In this document: one piece after another, positions 17,534 to 25,957 of the stretch
How positions within the stretch are numbered: position 1 is the stretch's first letter
How the letters are laid out: each line of letters begins with the position of its first letter
Source of the DNA: Micromonospora sp. CPCC 205371
GTDB taxonomy: Bacteria > Actinomycetota > Actinomycetes > Mycobacteriales > Micromonosporaceae
Direction: 5' to 3'
NCBI RefSeq assembly: GCF_026130045.1
Contig: NZ_JAIBNX010000057.1
Coordinates: 2,765-39,843, forward strand
Length of the DNA stretch: 37,079 nucleotides
Translations under genes and position numbers: made by a program
The notes under the pieces: generated by a model
What the model saw: the letters and a program-made list of their open reading frames with translations, nothing else
What the model was told of the DNA's origin: nothing
The model's database searches: none

Positions 17534-19231
17534 TCAGCCGTCGGTCTGTTCCTCCAGCACGGACCGCTTGGCCAGCCCGCTCCCGAATTCGAGCTCCACC
17601 TCGCGGCGGGCCACGAGCACCGCGTCGCCGTCACGCAGCGCGTAGCCGACCTCCGTGGTGTTCGGCACCGCGCGGACGGCGCTGGGGAACCGTCCGCCGG
17701 CGGCGGCCTTGCGCAGCCGGCGCTGCAACGCGCCGCCCAGCGCGGCGTTGACGTCCGCGCCCCCGGTGGGCGCCACGCCCCTCTCGCCGTCGCCACTCAC
17801 GCGGCTCGGGTGTGGTGCGCGGGACCGGCGGGTGTCGGCGGGCGGCGGCACGGCGGGCTGGTCCCGCAGGTCGCGGATCTGCCGGGTCGAGTCGGCGATA
17901 CCGGTCACCGTGCCCTCGTTGTCGATCCGGACGTGTACCCGGCCGCCGTCGGGGCTGACAACCGGCACCCCGTCGATGACCTGCACGAACGACACCGTGG
18001 TTTCCCGGACCTTGGCGTCGACGCGCTCGTCGGCGCTCGCTCCCGCGTGCCGGTCGTAGCGGACGTTGTCCACGATCAGGTCGACGTTCTCCGCCAGCCG
18101 GTACTGGTCGACCGCCCGCCGGGCCGCCCTGACCGCCTGCTCGGAGCCGAGCTGCCGGTCGGTGTCCACGGGCTCGGCCAGCCGCACGTCGCGCGAGCCG
18201 TCCGGACCGATCGCGATCCGCGCACCCCCGTCGCCGCGGAGCACGACACCGCCGCGCAGCCCGCGCTCCCGCGCGTCCTGAGGGACGGCCACCTCGAAGC
18301 GTTCCGCCCAGGCGGCGAGACCCTCGTGGGACGGCATGGTGGGAGCCAGCTTCGCCGAGCGCCCGCCACCGGGAATCCGGAGGTTGCGCGCACGGGCCCG
18401 CGCGGCGTCGTACCAGCGCCACCACCACCAGGCCGTGCTGGCCGGGGCGCCGTAGAACCCGTCCTCGTTGAAGAGCCGGTCCGTCGCCTCGGCCTGCGTC
18501 GCCCCGCAGGCGACGACGGATGGTTCCTGCGCGGTACTGATGCGCCACGAGGCGTCCAGGAACGCGGTGCTGAGCTTGTGGTGCTTGTTCCACTCCTGGA
18601 AGAAGAACCGGCCGTAGTCGCCGTTGTCGACGCTGACCGTCTCGTACCCGAAGATCATCCGAAGGCCGAGGTTCGCCGCCGACCACGTGCGGATCGGGCT
18701 GTGCCCGTTCTTGACGCGAAGCGACAGGCACGTGGACCAGAACACGTAGCGGGCGTACTCGTTGCCCAGCCGCATGTCGTTCGAGGAGGTCCAGGTATCG
18801 CCGCCCCAGTCATTGCCGACCGGGAGCCAGAAGACGCCGTTGTCGTCCATGGAGCCGTGCCCGGAGTGGTACACCACACACGCCGCGTCGAACCCGTAGT
18901 CGTCGAGGTAGTTGTCGTACGTCTCCTCGTACATCCACTGGCCGACCTGGCCATCGCGGAACCAGCCGTTGGGTGTGCTGAACTGCTTGACGTACTCGTA
19001 GAAGCCCAGTGCGTCGTCGTGTGTCAACCCCAGGTCGCCGATGCCGGGCGGGAAGTCCTCAATGGACGCGAAGAAGTACATGTCCTGCGCGGTGCCGCGG
19101 GTGGCCGCCTCGACGGCGCCGGCCGCGCTCTCCGCGGCGGGATCGGCAGGGCCGGAGCGCAGCGCGGTGGCGCCGCCGGGCGCCAGGTCCGTGGCCGGTG
19201 CGTCCTTGGACAGGGTACTCAAGAGTGTCAT
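17534..19231 (-). CDS. DUF6345-like protein with caspase-type His/Cys dyad
   Basis: The 565-residue protein matches the DUF6345 pattern: MYFFASIEDF near residue 51, then VVYHSGHGSMDD (His125), and 43 residues on RYVFWSTCLSL (Cys168). A hydrophobic strand ending in HxGHG followed by a strand ending in Cys is the layout of clan CD cysteine peptidases such as caspases, gingipains and legumains. His125/Cys168 are therefore the predicted dyad. Residues about 405-450 (VSFVQVIDGVPVV) look like an FTP/PepSY-type domain, as found in protease propeptides. There is no signal peptide; the N-terminus is Ala-rich and acidic. ATG 19231 has a GGGAGA site. It starts 30 bases after the M4 metalloprotease stop, so they form one operon ending at the strong hairpin. 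Proteolytic activity is not proven. Confidence 0.82.
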   Translation of the reverse strand: MTLLSTLSKDAPATDLAPGGATALRSGPADPAAESAAGAVEAATRGTAQDMYFFASIEDFPPGIGDLGLTHDDALGFYEYVKQFSTPNGWFRDGQVGQWMYEETYDNYLDDYGFDAACVVYHSGHGSMDDNGVFWLPVGNDWGGDTWTSSNDMRLGNEYARYVFWSTCLSLRVKNGHSPIRTWSAANLGLRMIFGYETVSVDNGDYGRFFFQEWNKHHKLSTAFLDASWRISTAQEPSVVACGATQAEATDRLFNEDGFYGAPASTAWWWWRWYDAARARARNLRIPGGGRSAKLAPTMPSHEGLAAWAERFEVAVPQDARERGLRGGVVLRGDGGARIAIGPDGSRDVRLAEPVDTDRQLGSEQAVRAARRAVDQYRLAENVDLIVDNVRYDRHAGASADERVDAKVRETTVSFVQVIDGVPVVSPDGGRVHVRIDNEGTVTGIADSTRQIRDLRDQPAVPPPADTRRSRAPHPSRVSGDGERGVAPTGGADVNAALGGALQRRLRKAAAGGRFPSAVRAVPNTTEVGYALRDGDAVLVARREVELEFGSGLAKRSVLEEQTDG

Positions 19232-19261
19232 GGTGTCTCCCGTTGTCGTGGTGGTTTGGCG

Positions 19262-21013
19262 TCAGGCGATGCCGACGAGCTGGTAGGCCTCGCGGATCGC
19301 CGCGATCTTGGCGTCTCGCTGCGGATCACCGCCGAAGTAGGTGCGGGCCACGTCGACCACCGCGGCCAGCGCGGCCGTGAAGGTGGCTCGCGGTGCGAGG
19401 CGGGTCATGGCCAGGTACGTCAGGATGGCGACATCCTCGACGGTGAACACGGTCGAGCCGTTACTGGTCATGGTCAGCAGGTTGTGTATGGCCTTGTTGT
19501 GAATGTTGCTGTTGAAGTGCACCCACCCGTTGTCGTTGCCGGGGTTGGGCTGCTCGCCCGGCCGCAGGCGCCGGAAGTCCCTCATGTGCGCCGGGTGCCC
19601 GAGCTTGGTCGGATCGGCGAAGTCGCGCAGCGGCCGCCCATCGGGGCGCAGGCCGGGGCCGATGTCCCAGCTCCAGGTGCGCACGTCCGCCCGGTCGGGC
19701 GCCGTGTACCAGTTGCTGATGATGACTCCGGCGATGTCCGCGAACGATTCGTTGAGTGCGCCGGACTGCGTCGCGTACACCAGACCCGACGTCGTGTCGA
19801 TCACGCCGTGGGTCAGCTCGTGGGCGATGATGTCCAGGTAGCGCGACAGGCTGACGAGCCGGCCGTCGCGCATGATCTGGCCGTACCACATGCGCCCCTG
19901 CCACCAGAAGGCGTTCAGCAGGGCGGGCGGCTCCTGCATGCTCGCGGCCGTGGTGTTGACCAGCGAGATCAGGGCCATCCCTTTGTCGTCGATGCCGTCG
20001 CGCTGCAGGACGCCCTTGTAGAAGTCCTGCACCCGCCCGGCGTTGAGGTGCGCGGACACGGCTGCCCGGTTCGTGGTGCCATAGTCGCTCGTGGCGGCAC
20101 CCACCGGGCTGTTCGGCACCGGCGGGTTGGTGTCGATGTCGGTGAATTGAAGGTCGTACGTGCGCACGGAGCGCAGCGGGTCGTCCAGCAGGACCGAGGT
20201 GCCGCTCGCGTTGACAAGCCGGCCGAGGAACGTCTGCCGGTCCTCGTTCTCGTCGACCCCGGTGCACCTGGCCGGCGTCGGCAGGGCGGTGGGTGTGGCA
20301 CTGTACGCGAACAGGATCTCGCCACTATGCGCGTCGACGAGGAAGTTGTAGCTCGGCGGTACCGGTCGCGGACCGAGACCGTGCCCCTCGACCGACAACT
20401 CCGGGCCGGGTGTCGACGGTGGCTGGGCGGGCAGGCCCGGGAAGAACCATGCGAGGTGCCAGCTGCCGCCGTACTCGTCCTTGTAGAACATCAGCCGGCC
20501 CTCGACGCCGGTCGCCGGCGGCAGCGCCGTGTTGGTGTATTTCGCGACCCGATCGAGCGCGTCGACGCGGCCCAGCGACTCGACCGGATCGACTCCGGTC
20601 ACCTCATCCAGCTCGGCCGAGACGCTGACGAGCTCGCGTTCGCTGGTCAGCTCCACGATCGCGGTCGCACCGAACACCGGGATCTGGCGGTGGGTCTGCG
20701 CGAACCGAACCTGGTGAGTCCCCAGTGGACGCAGGTCGCGCTCGCTCTCGACCACCAGACCGGGCACGCGTTCCGGCCGCTCCGGCTCGACGACCGCGCG
20801 CATGGCCGGGCGGTCGTCGCGCTGCAGCAGCTCGTCGAGGTAGTACCGCGCCGCGGCCTCGTCGCTGGTGAACAGCGGCCCGGCCGATTCGACCGACTCG
20901 GCTGCCTCGCCCGACGCTGCCGACTCGGCCGCGAACGACCCTGGTGCCCGCGCCGCCGCGCCGGCTTCGGGGTCGTCCGCGACGTGATAGTGGAACGTCT
21001 CCAGTGATGCCAT
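19262..21013 (-). CDS. M4-family (thermolysin-like) metalloprotease with propeptide
   Basis: The 583-residue product carries the zinc motif HELTH (His398, Glu399, His402), the third ligand Glu422 in NESFADI, and the active-site His499 in GWVHFNSNIHNKAIH, all typical of M4 peptidases. An FTP/PepSY-type propeptide spans about residues 45-240, with FAQTHRQIPVFGATAIVEL and the end SYNFLVDAHSGEILF. ATG 21013 is set by a strong GGAGG site eight bases upstream. Unlike most secreted M4 enzymes there is no N-terminal hydrophobic signal; the first 45 residues are Ala/Glu-rich. The enzyme may therefore act inside the cell or be exported by another route. It heads the operon with the DUF6345 caspase-like gene, suggesting joint maturation or a shared target. 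Confidence 0.92.
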   Translation of the reverse strand: MASLETFHYHVADDPEAGAAARAPGSFAAESAASGEAAESVESAGPLFTSDEAAARYYLDELLQRDDRPAMRAVVEPERPERVPGLVVESERDLRPLGTHQVRFAQTHRQIPVFGATAIVELTSERELVSVSAELDEVTGVDPVESLGRVDALDRVAKYTNTALPPATGVEGRLMFYKDEYGGSWHLAWFFPGLPAQPPSTPGPELSVEGHGLGPRPVPPSYNFLVDAHSGEILFAYSATPTALPTPARCTGVDENEDRQTFLGRLVNASGTSVLLDDPLRSVRTYDLQFTDIDTNPPVPNSPVGAATSDYGTTNRAAVSAHLNAGRVQDFYKGVLQRDGIDDKGMALISLVNTTAASMQEPPALLNAFWWQGRMWYGQIMRDGRLVSLSRYLDIIAHELTHGVIDTTSGLVYATQSGALNESFADIAGVIISNWYTAPDRADVRTWSWDIGPGLRPDGRPLRDFADPTKLGHPAHMRDFRRLRPGEQPNPGNDNGWVHFNSNIHNKAIHNLLTMTSNGSTVFTVEDVAILTYLAMTRLAPRATFTAALAAVVDVARTYFGGDPQRDAKIAAIREAYQLVGIA

Positions 21014-21070
21014 CTGAACCTCCGTGGGGTATCTGTCCGATCGCAAGCAATTTGTAGCGATCCAGTTACC

Positions 21071-21250
21071 TAGCGTTAGAGGTTCGGGGCAACCGAGGAA
21101 ATACGTGCCGGCCGCGCAGGTCAGCCGGACGGGGGCCGTCGAGGGTCCGCGCGATCTCCTGCATGTACGCGTGCCCCGCCGCGGTGTCGCCATCAAGCTG
21201 GATCGTGCCCGGCTGCGTCGTCTGAACGAAGAAGTCCCATTTGCTATGGA
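21071..21250 (-). pseudogene. Decayed SnoaL/NTF2-like gene fragment
   Basis: Within a 405-bp gap between divergent genes, one minus-strand frame encodes KWDFFVQTTQPGTIQLDGD, then TAAGHAYMQEIARTLDGP. This is a recognisable segment of SnoaL-like (NTF2-fold) proteins. It lacks a start, and the frame upstream of about 21250 is interrupted by a stop. The C-terminal part after about 21150 drifts into unrelated sequence (ADLRGRHVFPRL). I see no intact gene in 21014-21418, so this is a remnant. Its 3' end runs up to the promoter region of the M4 operon. Confidence 0.55.
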
Positions 21251-21386
21251 GGCGCTCGCCACCGGCAGCGACGAATCGGCGGCGGCCTGGCGTAGAGGTT
21301 CAAGCGAGTGTCCATCATGTACTTCTCGTCGTCGTCGGTGCTCGAACCTCTTTGACAGGACGCCCATCGGGGTGTGACCCGCGTCT

Positions 21387-21410
21387 CCTTACGGTGAACT
21401 CGCGGTAAGG
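21387..21410. promoter_or_regulatory. Short inverted repeat before the PP2C gene
   Basis: CCTTAC and GTAAGG arms are separated by 12 bases and end eight bases before the GTG start of the phosphatase gene. It could be an operator. No binding family is recognisable and chance is possible. Confidence 0.25.
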
Positions 21411-21418
21411 TCTCGAAC

Positions 21419-22180
21419 GTGGGAACGACCGAGGGCACGATGGAGTTCGCGGCACGCGATGGCGCCCGGACGCTCACGTTCGCGGGTGGCACCGAGATCG
21501 GGCGGCGCTATCGCGCGAACTTCGACGTGCTCCATCTGGACCGCGACCCGGCGCTGGCTATCGTGGCCGACGGCATGGGCGACAGCGAGGGCAGCGCGGT
21601 GGCGTCGCGCACCGCCGTCGACGTGCTCGTCGCCGCGGTGCGAGCCGCCCGCCGGCCGCTCGGCCCGGCCGCCATACGCGACGCGGTCGGCGCGGCGCAG
21701 CAGCAGGTGCGCGCCGCGGGCGCGCGGCTCGATTCCCTGACCGGCTGTACGCTGACCGCGTTCGTGCCCGACGGCGAGGGTGCCGCCTGGATCGCGCAGA
21801 TCGGCGACTCCCGCGCGTACCGGCTCCGCGACGGGCTGCTGGAGCTGCTGACCGTCGACCACACGGCCGCCTGGCTGGGCGCCGTGTACGGCTGGTACCC
21901 GGCCGACTCACAGCAGGCGGCGGCCGCGCGCTACATGCTCCATCGCTACCTGGGGCACCCGGACTCGCCGGAACCCGACGTGCTCAACGTGACGCTCCGG
22001 CCGGGCGACGTGTATTGCCTGTGTACCGACGGCGTCGCCGAGCAGGTGTCGTACGAACGGCTCCGCCAGGTGCTCGGCTCCGGTGACCGTCCCGGTGAGA
22101 TGGTCGCCGCGTTGCTGGCCGACACCGTGGCCGACGGCGGCCGCGACAACGCCACCCTCGCCCTAACCCTCGTCGCCTGA
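21419..22180 (+). CDS. PP2C-family serine/threonine phosphatase
   Basis: The 253-residue protein shows the PP2C metal-binding and structural motifs in order: VADGMGDSEGSAVAS, GCTLTAFV, WIAQIGDSRAYRLRDG, LCTDGVAEQV and GGRDNATL. It should remove phosphate from Ser/Thr using Mn or Mg ions in the cytoplasm. There is no membrane segment. The start is GTG 21419 or the in-frame ATG at 21440, and neither has a convincing Shine-Dalgarno. The linker VDHTAAWLGAVYGWYPADSQ is unusual for bacterial PP2C and may form a flap. No partner kinase gene is in the window. It converges on the DUF3500 gene with a hairpin between. Confidence 0.88.
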   Translation: MGTTEGTMEFAARDGARTLTFAGGTEIGRRYRANFDVLHLDRDPALAIVADGMGDSEGSAVASRTAVDVLVAAVRAARRPLGPAAIRDAVGAAQQQVRAAGARLDSLTGCTLTAFVPDGEGAAWIAQIGDSRAYRLRDGLLELLTVDHTAAWLGAVYGWYPADSQQAAAARYMLHRYLGHPDSPEPDVLNVTLRPGDVYCLCTDGVAEQVSYERLRQVLGSGDRPGEMVAALLADTVADGGRDNATLALTLVA

Positions 22181-22197
22181 CCCCCAACAGCGATGCG

Positions 22198-22231
22198 GCC
22201 GCGAACGCCCAGGTCCCAGCGTGCTCGCGGC
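22198..22231. terminator. Candidate bidirectional terminator between the PP2C and DUF3500 genes
   Basis: GCCGCGA-ACGC pairs with GCGT-gc-TCGCGGC, giving an 11-bp stem with a 2-base bulge and a 10-base loop. It lies in the 69-bp gap between convergent stop codons. Confidence 0.5.
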
Positions 22232-22249
22232 GCCGGTGGCGGGACGCGG

Positions 22250-23194
22250 TCAGTGCGCCTGAGCGCGGTGGGCGGCCAGTACGTCGCCGAAGTCGGCGCC
22301 CGGACGGCGCAGCACGGTGTGAGCGTGGTTGGCGTCGTTGTCCTGGTTGTCGTACTCGACGAGAAGGCCCGGCGCCTGAATCCTGTAGTAGTGGCCGGCT
22401 CCCGGCGTGACCGCGCCTTCCCAGGCGAAGTGCATCTCCCGGACGTCGAGCGCCGCCGCCTCGGCGGCCGCGAGGTCGGCCGGCAGGCGGTCCAGGTACG
22501 CGGCGGCCACCTGCCACAGCAGGGCGCGGGCCGTCGGGCCCATCCGCGAGCCGGCGACGCCGAGCGGGTGGAACTGGCCATCGACGTCGGCTCGCGGGCC
22601 GCTGCGCAGGTCATCCGGCGCCCGGTCGGCGACGATGGCCTCGGTCCGCGCGCGGGGGTCGAGCGCGGCCAGCAGCGCGCGGGCGAGGTCCTCCTCCGGC
22701 CCGAGCGGGCGGAGCACGTCGTGGCCGCCGAACCGAACGCGGGCCGGGTTGGCACCGAAGAAGACCGGAGTCGGCGAGACCTCGTCCCCGTCGAGGGTCA
22801 TGGTGAGCGACAGGTGGTGGCCCTCGAACCGCCAGGCCCACGGGCCGTCGCCGCCGGGAGTGCCGAACACCACCACCGAGTAGTCGTTGCTGTGCCGGCC
22901 GCGCCGCCACCCCTCGGCCCGGTCCAGCACCTCTTCCAGCGCGACGATGGCCATCGCCTGCGCGTACGCGTGCGGGCTCAGCGCGGTGGCGAGCAGGCGG
23001 TGCGCGCTTTTGCGGGCGGCGGGGTCGAGCTCCGACAGGCCCACGCCCGGCCGCGGCCTCGGCCGGTACTCGATCCGCCGGCGCTCCGGGTCGTCGAACG
23101 GGCGCGCGGCCCGGTCGCGGGCGGCGCCGCGCAGCCCGGCCAGGAGTAATGTCGCGGCGGCGCGCATCGCGGCCGGCGTCGGTTCCTCGCTCAT
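22250..23194 (-). CDS. DUF3500 family protein
   Basis: The 314-residue protein shows DUF3500 landmarks: WRFEGHHLSLTMTLDGDEVS, TPVFFGANPARV, REMHFAWEG and HYYRIQAPGLLVEYDNQDND with the closing NHAHTVLRRPG. DUF3500 proteins are widespread in bacteria and eukaryotes, with no well-established biochemical role that I can name. The clustered His and Asp/Asn residues (GHH, NDANHAH) suggest a metal or ligand site; this is inference. No signal peptide is evident, although some family members elsewhere have one. ATG 23194 follows the family N-terminus. It is divergent from the FemAB gene with about 110 bases between starts. Confidence 0.88.
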   Translation of the reverse strand: MSEEPTPAAMRAAATLLLAGLRGAARDRAARPFDDPERRRIEYRPRPRPGVGLSELDPAARKSAHRLLATALSPHAYAQAMAIVALEEVLDRAEGWRRGRHSNDYSVVVFGTPGGDGPWAWRFEGHHLSLTMTLDGDEVSPTPVFFGANPARVRFGGHDVLRPLGPEEDLARALLAALDPRARTEAIVADRAPDDLRSGPRADVDGQFHPLGVAGSRMGPTARALLWQVAAAYLDRLPADLAAAEAAALDVREMHFAWEGAVTPGAGHYYRIQAPGLLVEYDNQDNDANHAHTVLRRPGADFGDVLAAHRAQAH

Positions 23195-23303
23195 CGTGAT
23201 CGAGCCTAACGCCGCCGCTGGTGTCGCCGGCGGTCAGACGCAACCAATCGCGCCGCGCGACACGTCAAGACAATGACCATTCCAACCCTAGGTGGAAGTG
23301 CTG

Positions 23304-24254
23304 ATGTCGCTGAGTTTGTCAACACCCTGGCAGCATGTGATCTCCGATGAAGCGTGGGATCGCCGGTTGTTCAGCCACGGTGGCCATTTCCTGCAGAGCA
23401 GCCACTGGGCCGCGTTCCAGCGCGCGAACGGCAGGGAGGTGTACTTCGGCAGCGGTGACGACTGGCAGTGCATGACGGTGGTGGAGCGAGCCGGAGACAA
23501 CGCCCGGCTGTACTGCCCCTACGGTCCGGTCGCGACCACCCCGGAAGGCCTCGCCGAAGCGATGCGCGCCCTGCTCGACCTGGGACGCCGGGAGAAGGCG
23601 CTCTTCGTCCGGACGGAGCCGTACGCCCCGGTGACCCGTGATGACCTGATCGCGCTCGGCCACCAGCCCGCGAAGCGAAACATGCAGCCCGGGCTGACCT
23701 GGGTGCAGGACCTTCGAAAGACCCGCGACGAGCTCATTGGCGAGTTCGCGGCGAACATTCGCAACCGCTTCCGCAACGCGCACAAGAAGGACATCAGCGT
23801 CGCGTCGAGCACCGACCCGGCCGACGTGGCGATCCTGCTCGACATGATTCACGATGTCGCCAACAACACCGGCATGCGACCGCACGACGACGACTACTAC
23901 AAGAGGCAGGCGGCCGCGCTGATGGAGCGTGACGCGGCCACGATCTACGTCACCCGCCAGGGCGACCGGCCCATCGCCGCGTCCATCGTGTACGACAGCC
24001 CGACCACGCGGTACTACGCGCACAGCGGCAGCCTGCTGGAGGCCCGCAATCTGCACCCGGGCACCGTCATGCTCGCCACGATGGTTCTCGACGCCCGCGA
24101 GCGCGGTCAGACGACGTTCGACTTCGTTGGCGCGGCTCCAAAGGACGAGCCCGACCACCCGTGGGCCGGCTTCACACAGTTCAAGCAGTCGTTCGGCGGA
24201 CACTACCGGGAGTACCTCGGTACGTGGGAGAAGCCGTGCACGGACGGTGACTAA
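23304..24254 (+). CDS. FemAB-type peptidyltransferase (GNAT-like, peptidoglycan branching)
   Basis: The 316-residue protein fits the FemA/FemX fold: FLQSSHWAAFQRANG near the N-terminus, LTWVQDLRKTRDELIGEF then IRNRFRNAHKKDI in the middle, and a second GNAT half with IAASIVYD, YYAHSGS and DFVGAAPKDEPDHPWAGFTQFKQSFGG. Such enzymes use aminoacyl-tRNA to add amino acids to the stem peptide of peptidoglycan precursors, or in some pathways to small peptides. ATG 23304, seven bases after AGGTGGA, is preferred over GTG 23292. There is no membrane segment. A MurE-like ligase gene follows 100 bases downstream on the same strand, so the two probably act on the same UDP-MurNAc-peptide-like substrate. Confidence 0.9.
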   Translation: MSLSLSTPWQHVISDEAWDRRLFSHGGHFLQSSHWAAFQRANGREVYFGSGDDWQCMTVVERAGDNARLYCPYGPVATTPEGLAEAMRALLDLGRREKALFVRTEPYAPVTRDDLIALGHQPAKRNMQPGLTWVQDLRKTRDELIGEFAANIRNRFRNAHKKDISVASSTDPADVAILLDMIHDVANNTGMRPHDDDYYKRQAAALMERDAATIYVTRQGDRPIAASIVYDSPTTRYYAHSGSLLEARNLHPGTVMLATMVLDARERGQTTFDFVGAAPKDEPDHPWAGFTQFKQSFGGHYREYLGTWEKPCTDGD

Positions 24255-24354
24255 GCAGTGATGGCTGGGTACTGTCATGAAGGCACCTGTGAAATTCCTA
24301 TGTAATTTGCCGTAGCGGCTGTACCCCACAGGGCACTCCAAACGTCTGTTGTGC

Positions 24355-25920
24355 ATGAGGCAGATCTCAAACGTCGAACAGGTCCTCGCGGCCGTGGCTA
24401 CCGCCCGGCTCGTGCAGGGCGATGCCCACCGGTTGGTCACAGGCATCACGCACGACTCGCGCCGCGTGGGTCCGGGCGACCTGTTCGTCGCCATCGCCGG
24501 CGAGCGCCACGATGCACGCCGTTTCGTCGATGACGCATTGGCGCGCGGTGCCGTCGGCGTGGTGACGGAGGGGCAGGTCGAGACGCCCCGCGACACCGTG
24601 GTGGTCCGAGTACCCTCGGCCCGCGCCGCCCTCGCCGATCTGGCCGCTGCCGTGTACGGCCACCCCGCCAAGGCGCTGCGCCTCGTCGGGGTGACCGGCA
24701 CGGACGGTAAGACGACCACCACACACATGATTCACGCGGCTCTGGAAGCGGGCGGCCTGCGTACGGGGCGGCTCAGCACGCTGGGAATGACCACCGGCAA
24801 CGGTGTGGCGCCGGCCTACTTCGGCTTCACCACTCCCGAGGCGGGCGACCTGCAGCGGATGTTCGCCGACATGGTCGACGCGGGCTGCGACGCGGCCGTG
24901 ACCGAGGTGAGTTCGCACGCGCTGTCCCTGGAGCGGGTGCGCGGATGCGCGTTCGCCGCCGGAGTGTTCACCAACCTCAGCCCCGAGCACCTGGACTTCC
25001 ACGGCTCGATGGAGGAGTACCTGGCGACGAAGGCGAAGCTGTTCGCCATGGTGGCCGAGTCCACGCCGGACGGTGTCGGTGTCGTCAACGCCGACGATCC
25101 CGCCTCGGCCGTCATGCGGGCCAGTGGACCGCGGCGGGTCCTGTCGTACGGCCTCGAGAACGCGGCGGACGTGATGGCTCGCGACATCCGCCTTCAGCCG
25201 GACAAGAGCCGGTTCACTCTTGTCACGCCCTGGGGCCAAGCGGAGGTGGTCTCGGCGATGCCCGGCATGATGAACGTGGCGAACTGGCTTGCCGCCGCGA
25301 CGACGGCGCTGAGCATGGGCCTCCCGCTGGACGCGGTCGTCGCGGCCGCCGCGGGCACCACCGTCGACGGGCGCCTACAGAGTATCGACTGTGGACAGCC
25401 GTTCCAGGTGCTGGTCGACTTCGCGCACACGCCGCACGCGCTGGAGACGGTGCTGCGGACGGTGCGCAGCAGCACCAAGGGCCGGTTGATGGTGCTGTTC
25501 GGCCACTCAGGCGGACGGGACGCGGAAAACCGCCGCCCGATGGGCAGAATCGCCGCCGAGCTCGCGGACATCATGATGGTGACGTCCGACAACCCGCAGC
25601 ACGAAGACCCCGCTGAGATCGCGGCGGAGATCGTCGCGGGCGCGCGCGAGGCGGGCACCGCCTGTGACGTACAGGTGCGCCTCGACCGTGGCCAGGCGCT
25701 GCGCGCGCTCATCGCGCGGGCGGAGCCCGGCGACACCATCCTGCTCGCCGGCAAGGGCCATGAGGAGTACCAGGTCCTGTCGGACCGCAAGGTCCTTTGG
25801 AACGACGCCGAACAGAGCCGCCAGGTGCTGGCCGAGCAGGGATGGGGGTGCCCGGAGGCAAACCGCGGGCAGTCGCTGGACCACGTCCACGGCGCCGGCA
25901 TCAGGTGCGGGCAGGCGTGA
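24355..25920 (+). CDS. murE: MurE-like UDP-MurNAc-dipeptide ligase with atypical DNPQ motif
   Basis: The 521-residue Mur ligase has an N-terminal UDP-binding domain (THDSRRVGPGDLFVAIAGE), the ATP loop GVTGTDGKTTTTHM (about 112-125), the EVSSHAL segment, the Lys-containing YLATKAKLF, and the C-terminal domain with FGHSGGRDAENRRPMGRIA. MurE adds the third stem-peptide residue to UDP-MurNAc-Ala-Glu in the cytoplasm. The substrate-selecting motif reads SDNPQHEDP (Asp412-Asn413-Pro414-Gln415). DAP-adding enzymes have DNPR, whose Arg contacts diaminopimelate. There are no division-cluster (dcw) neighbours, so this is probably a second, specialised MurE. ATG 24355 is preferred over TTG 24349. The 100-base upstream gap has an AT-rich patch that may hold a promoter. 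Confidence 0.85.
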   Translation: MRQISNVEQVLAAVATARLVQGDAHRLVTGITHDSRRVGPGDLFVAIAGERHDARRFVDDALARGAVGVVTEGQVETPRDTVVVRVPSARAALADLAAAVYGHPAKALRLVGVTGTDGKTTTTHMIHAALEAGGLRTGRLSTLGMTTGNGVAPAYFGFTTPEAGDLQRMFADMVDAGCDAAVTEVSSHALSLERVRGCAFAAGVFTNLSPEHLDFHGSMEEYLATKAKLFAMVAESTPDGVGVVNADDPASAVMRASGPRRVLSYGLENAADVMARDIRLQPDKSRFTLVTPWGQAEVVSAMPGMMNVANWLAAATTALSMGLPLDAVVAAAAGTTVDGRLQSIDCGQPFQVLVDFAHTPHALETVLRTVRSSTKGRLMVLFGHSGGRDAENRRPMGRIAAELADIMMVTSDNPQHEDPAEIAAEIVAGAREAGTACDVQVRLDRGQALRALIARAEPGDTILLAGKGHEEYQVLSDRKVLWNDAEQSRQVLAEQGWGCPEANRGQSLDHVHGAGIRCGQA

Positions 25921-25957
25921 CCTGATCCGCGCCGCTCCCATGGCAGACTCGGGACGC

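Noticed and set aside
17006-21007. 1333-codon plus-strand frame opposite the protease operon
   Set aside because: Low-complexity Arg/Val/Ala composition antisense to two genes with clear catalytic motifs.
21024-21377. Plus-strand 117-codon frame in the protease/phosphatase gap
   Set aside because: Arg-rich; the opposite strand carries recognisable SnoaL-like sequence, so this is its shadow.
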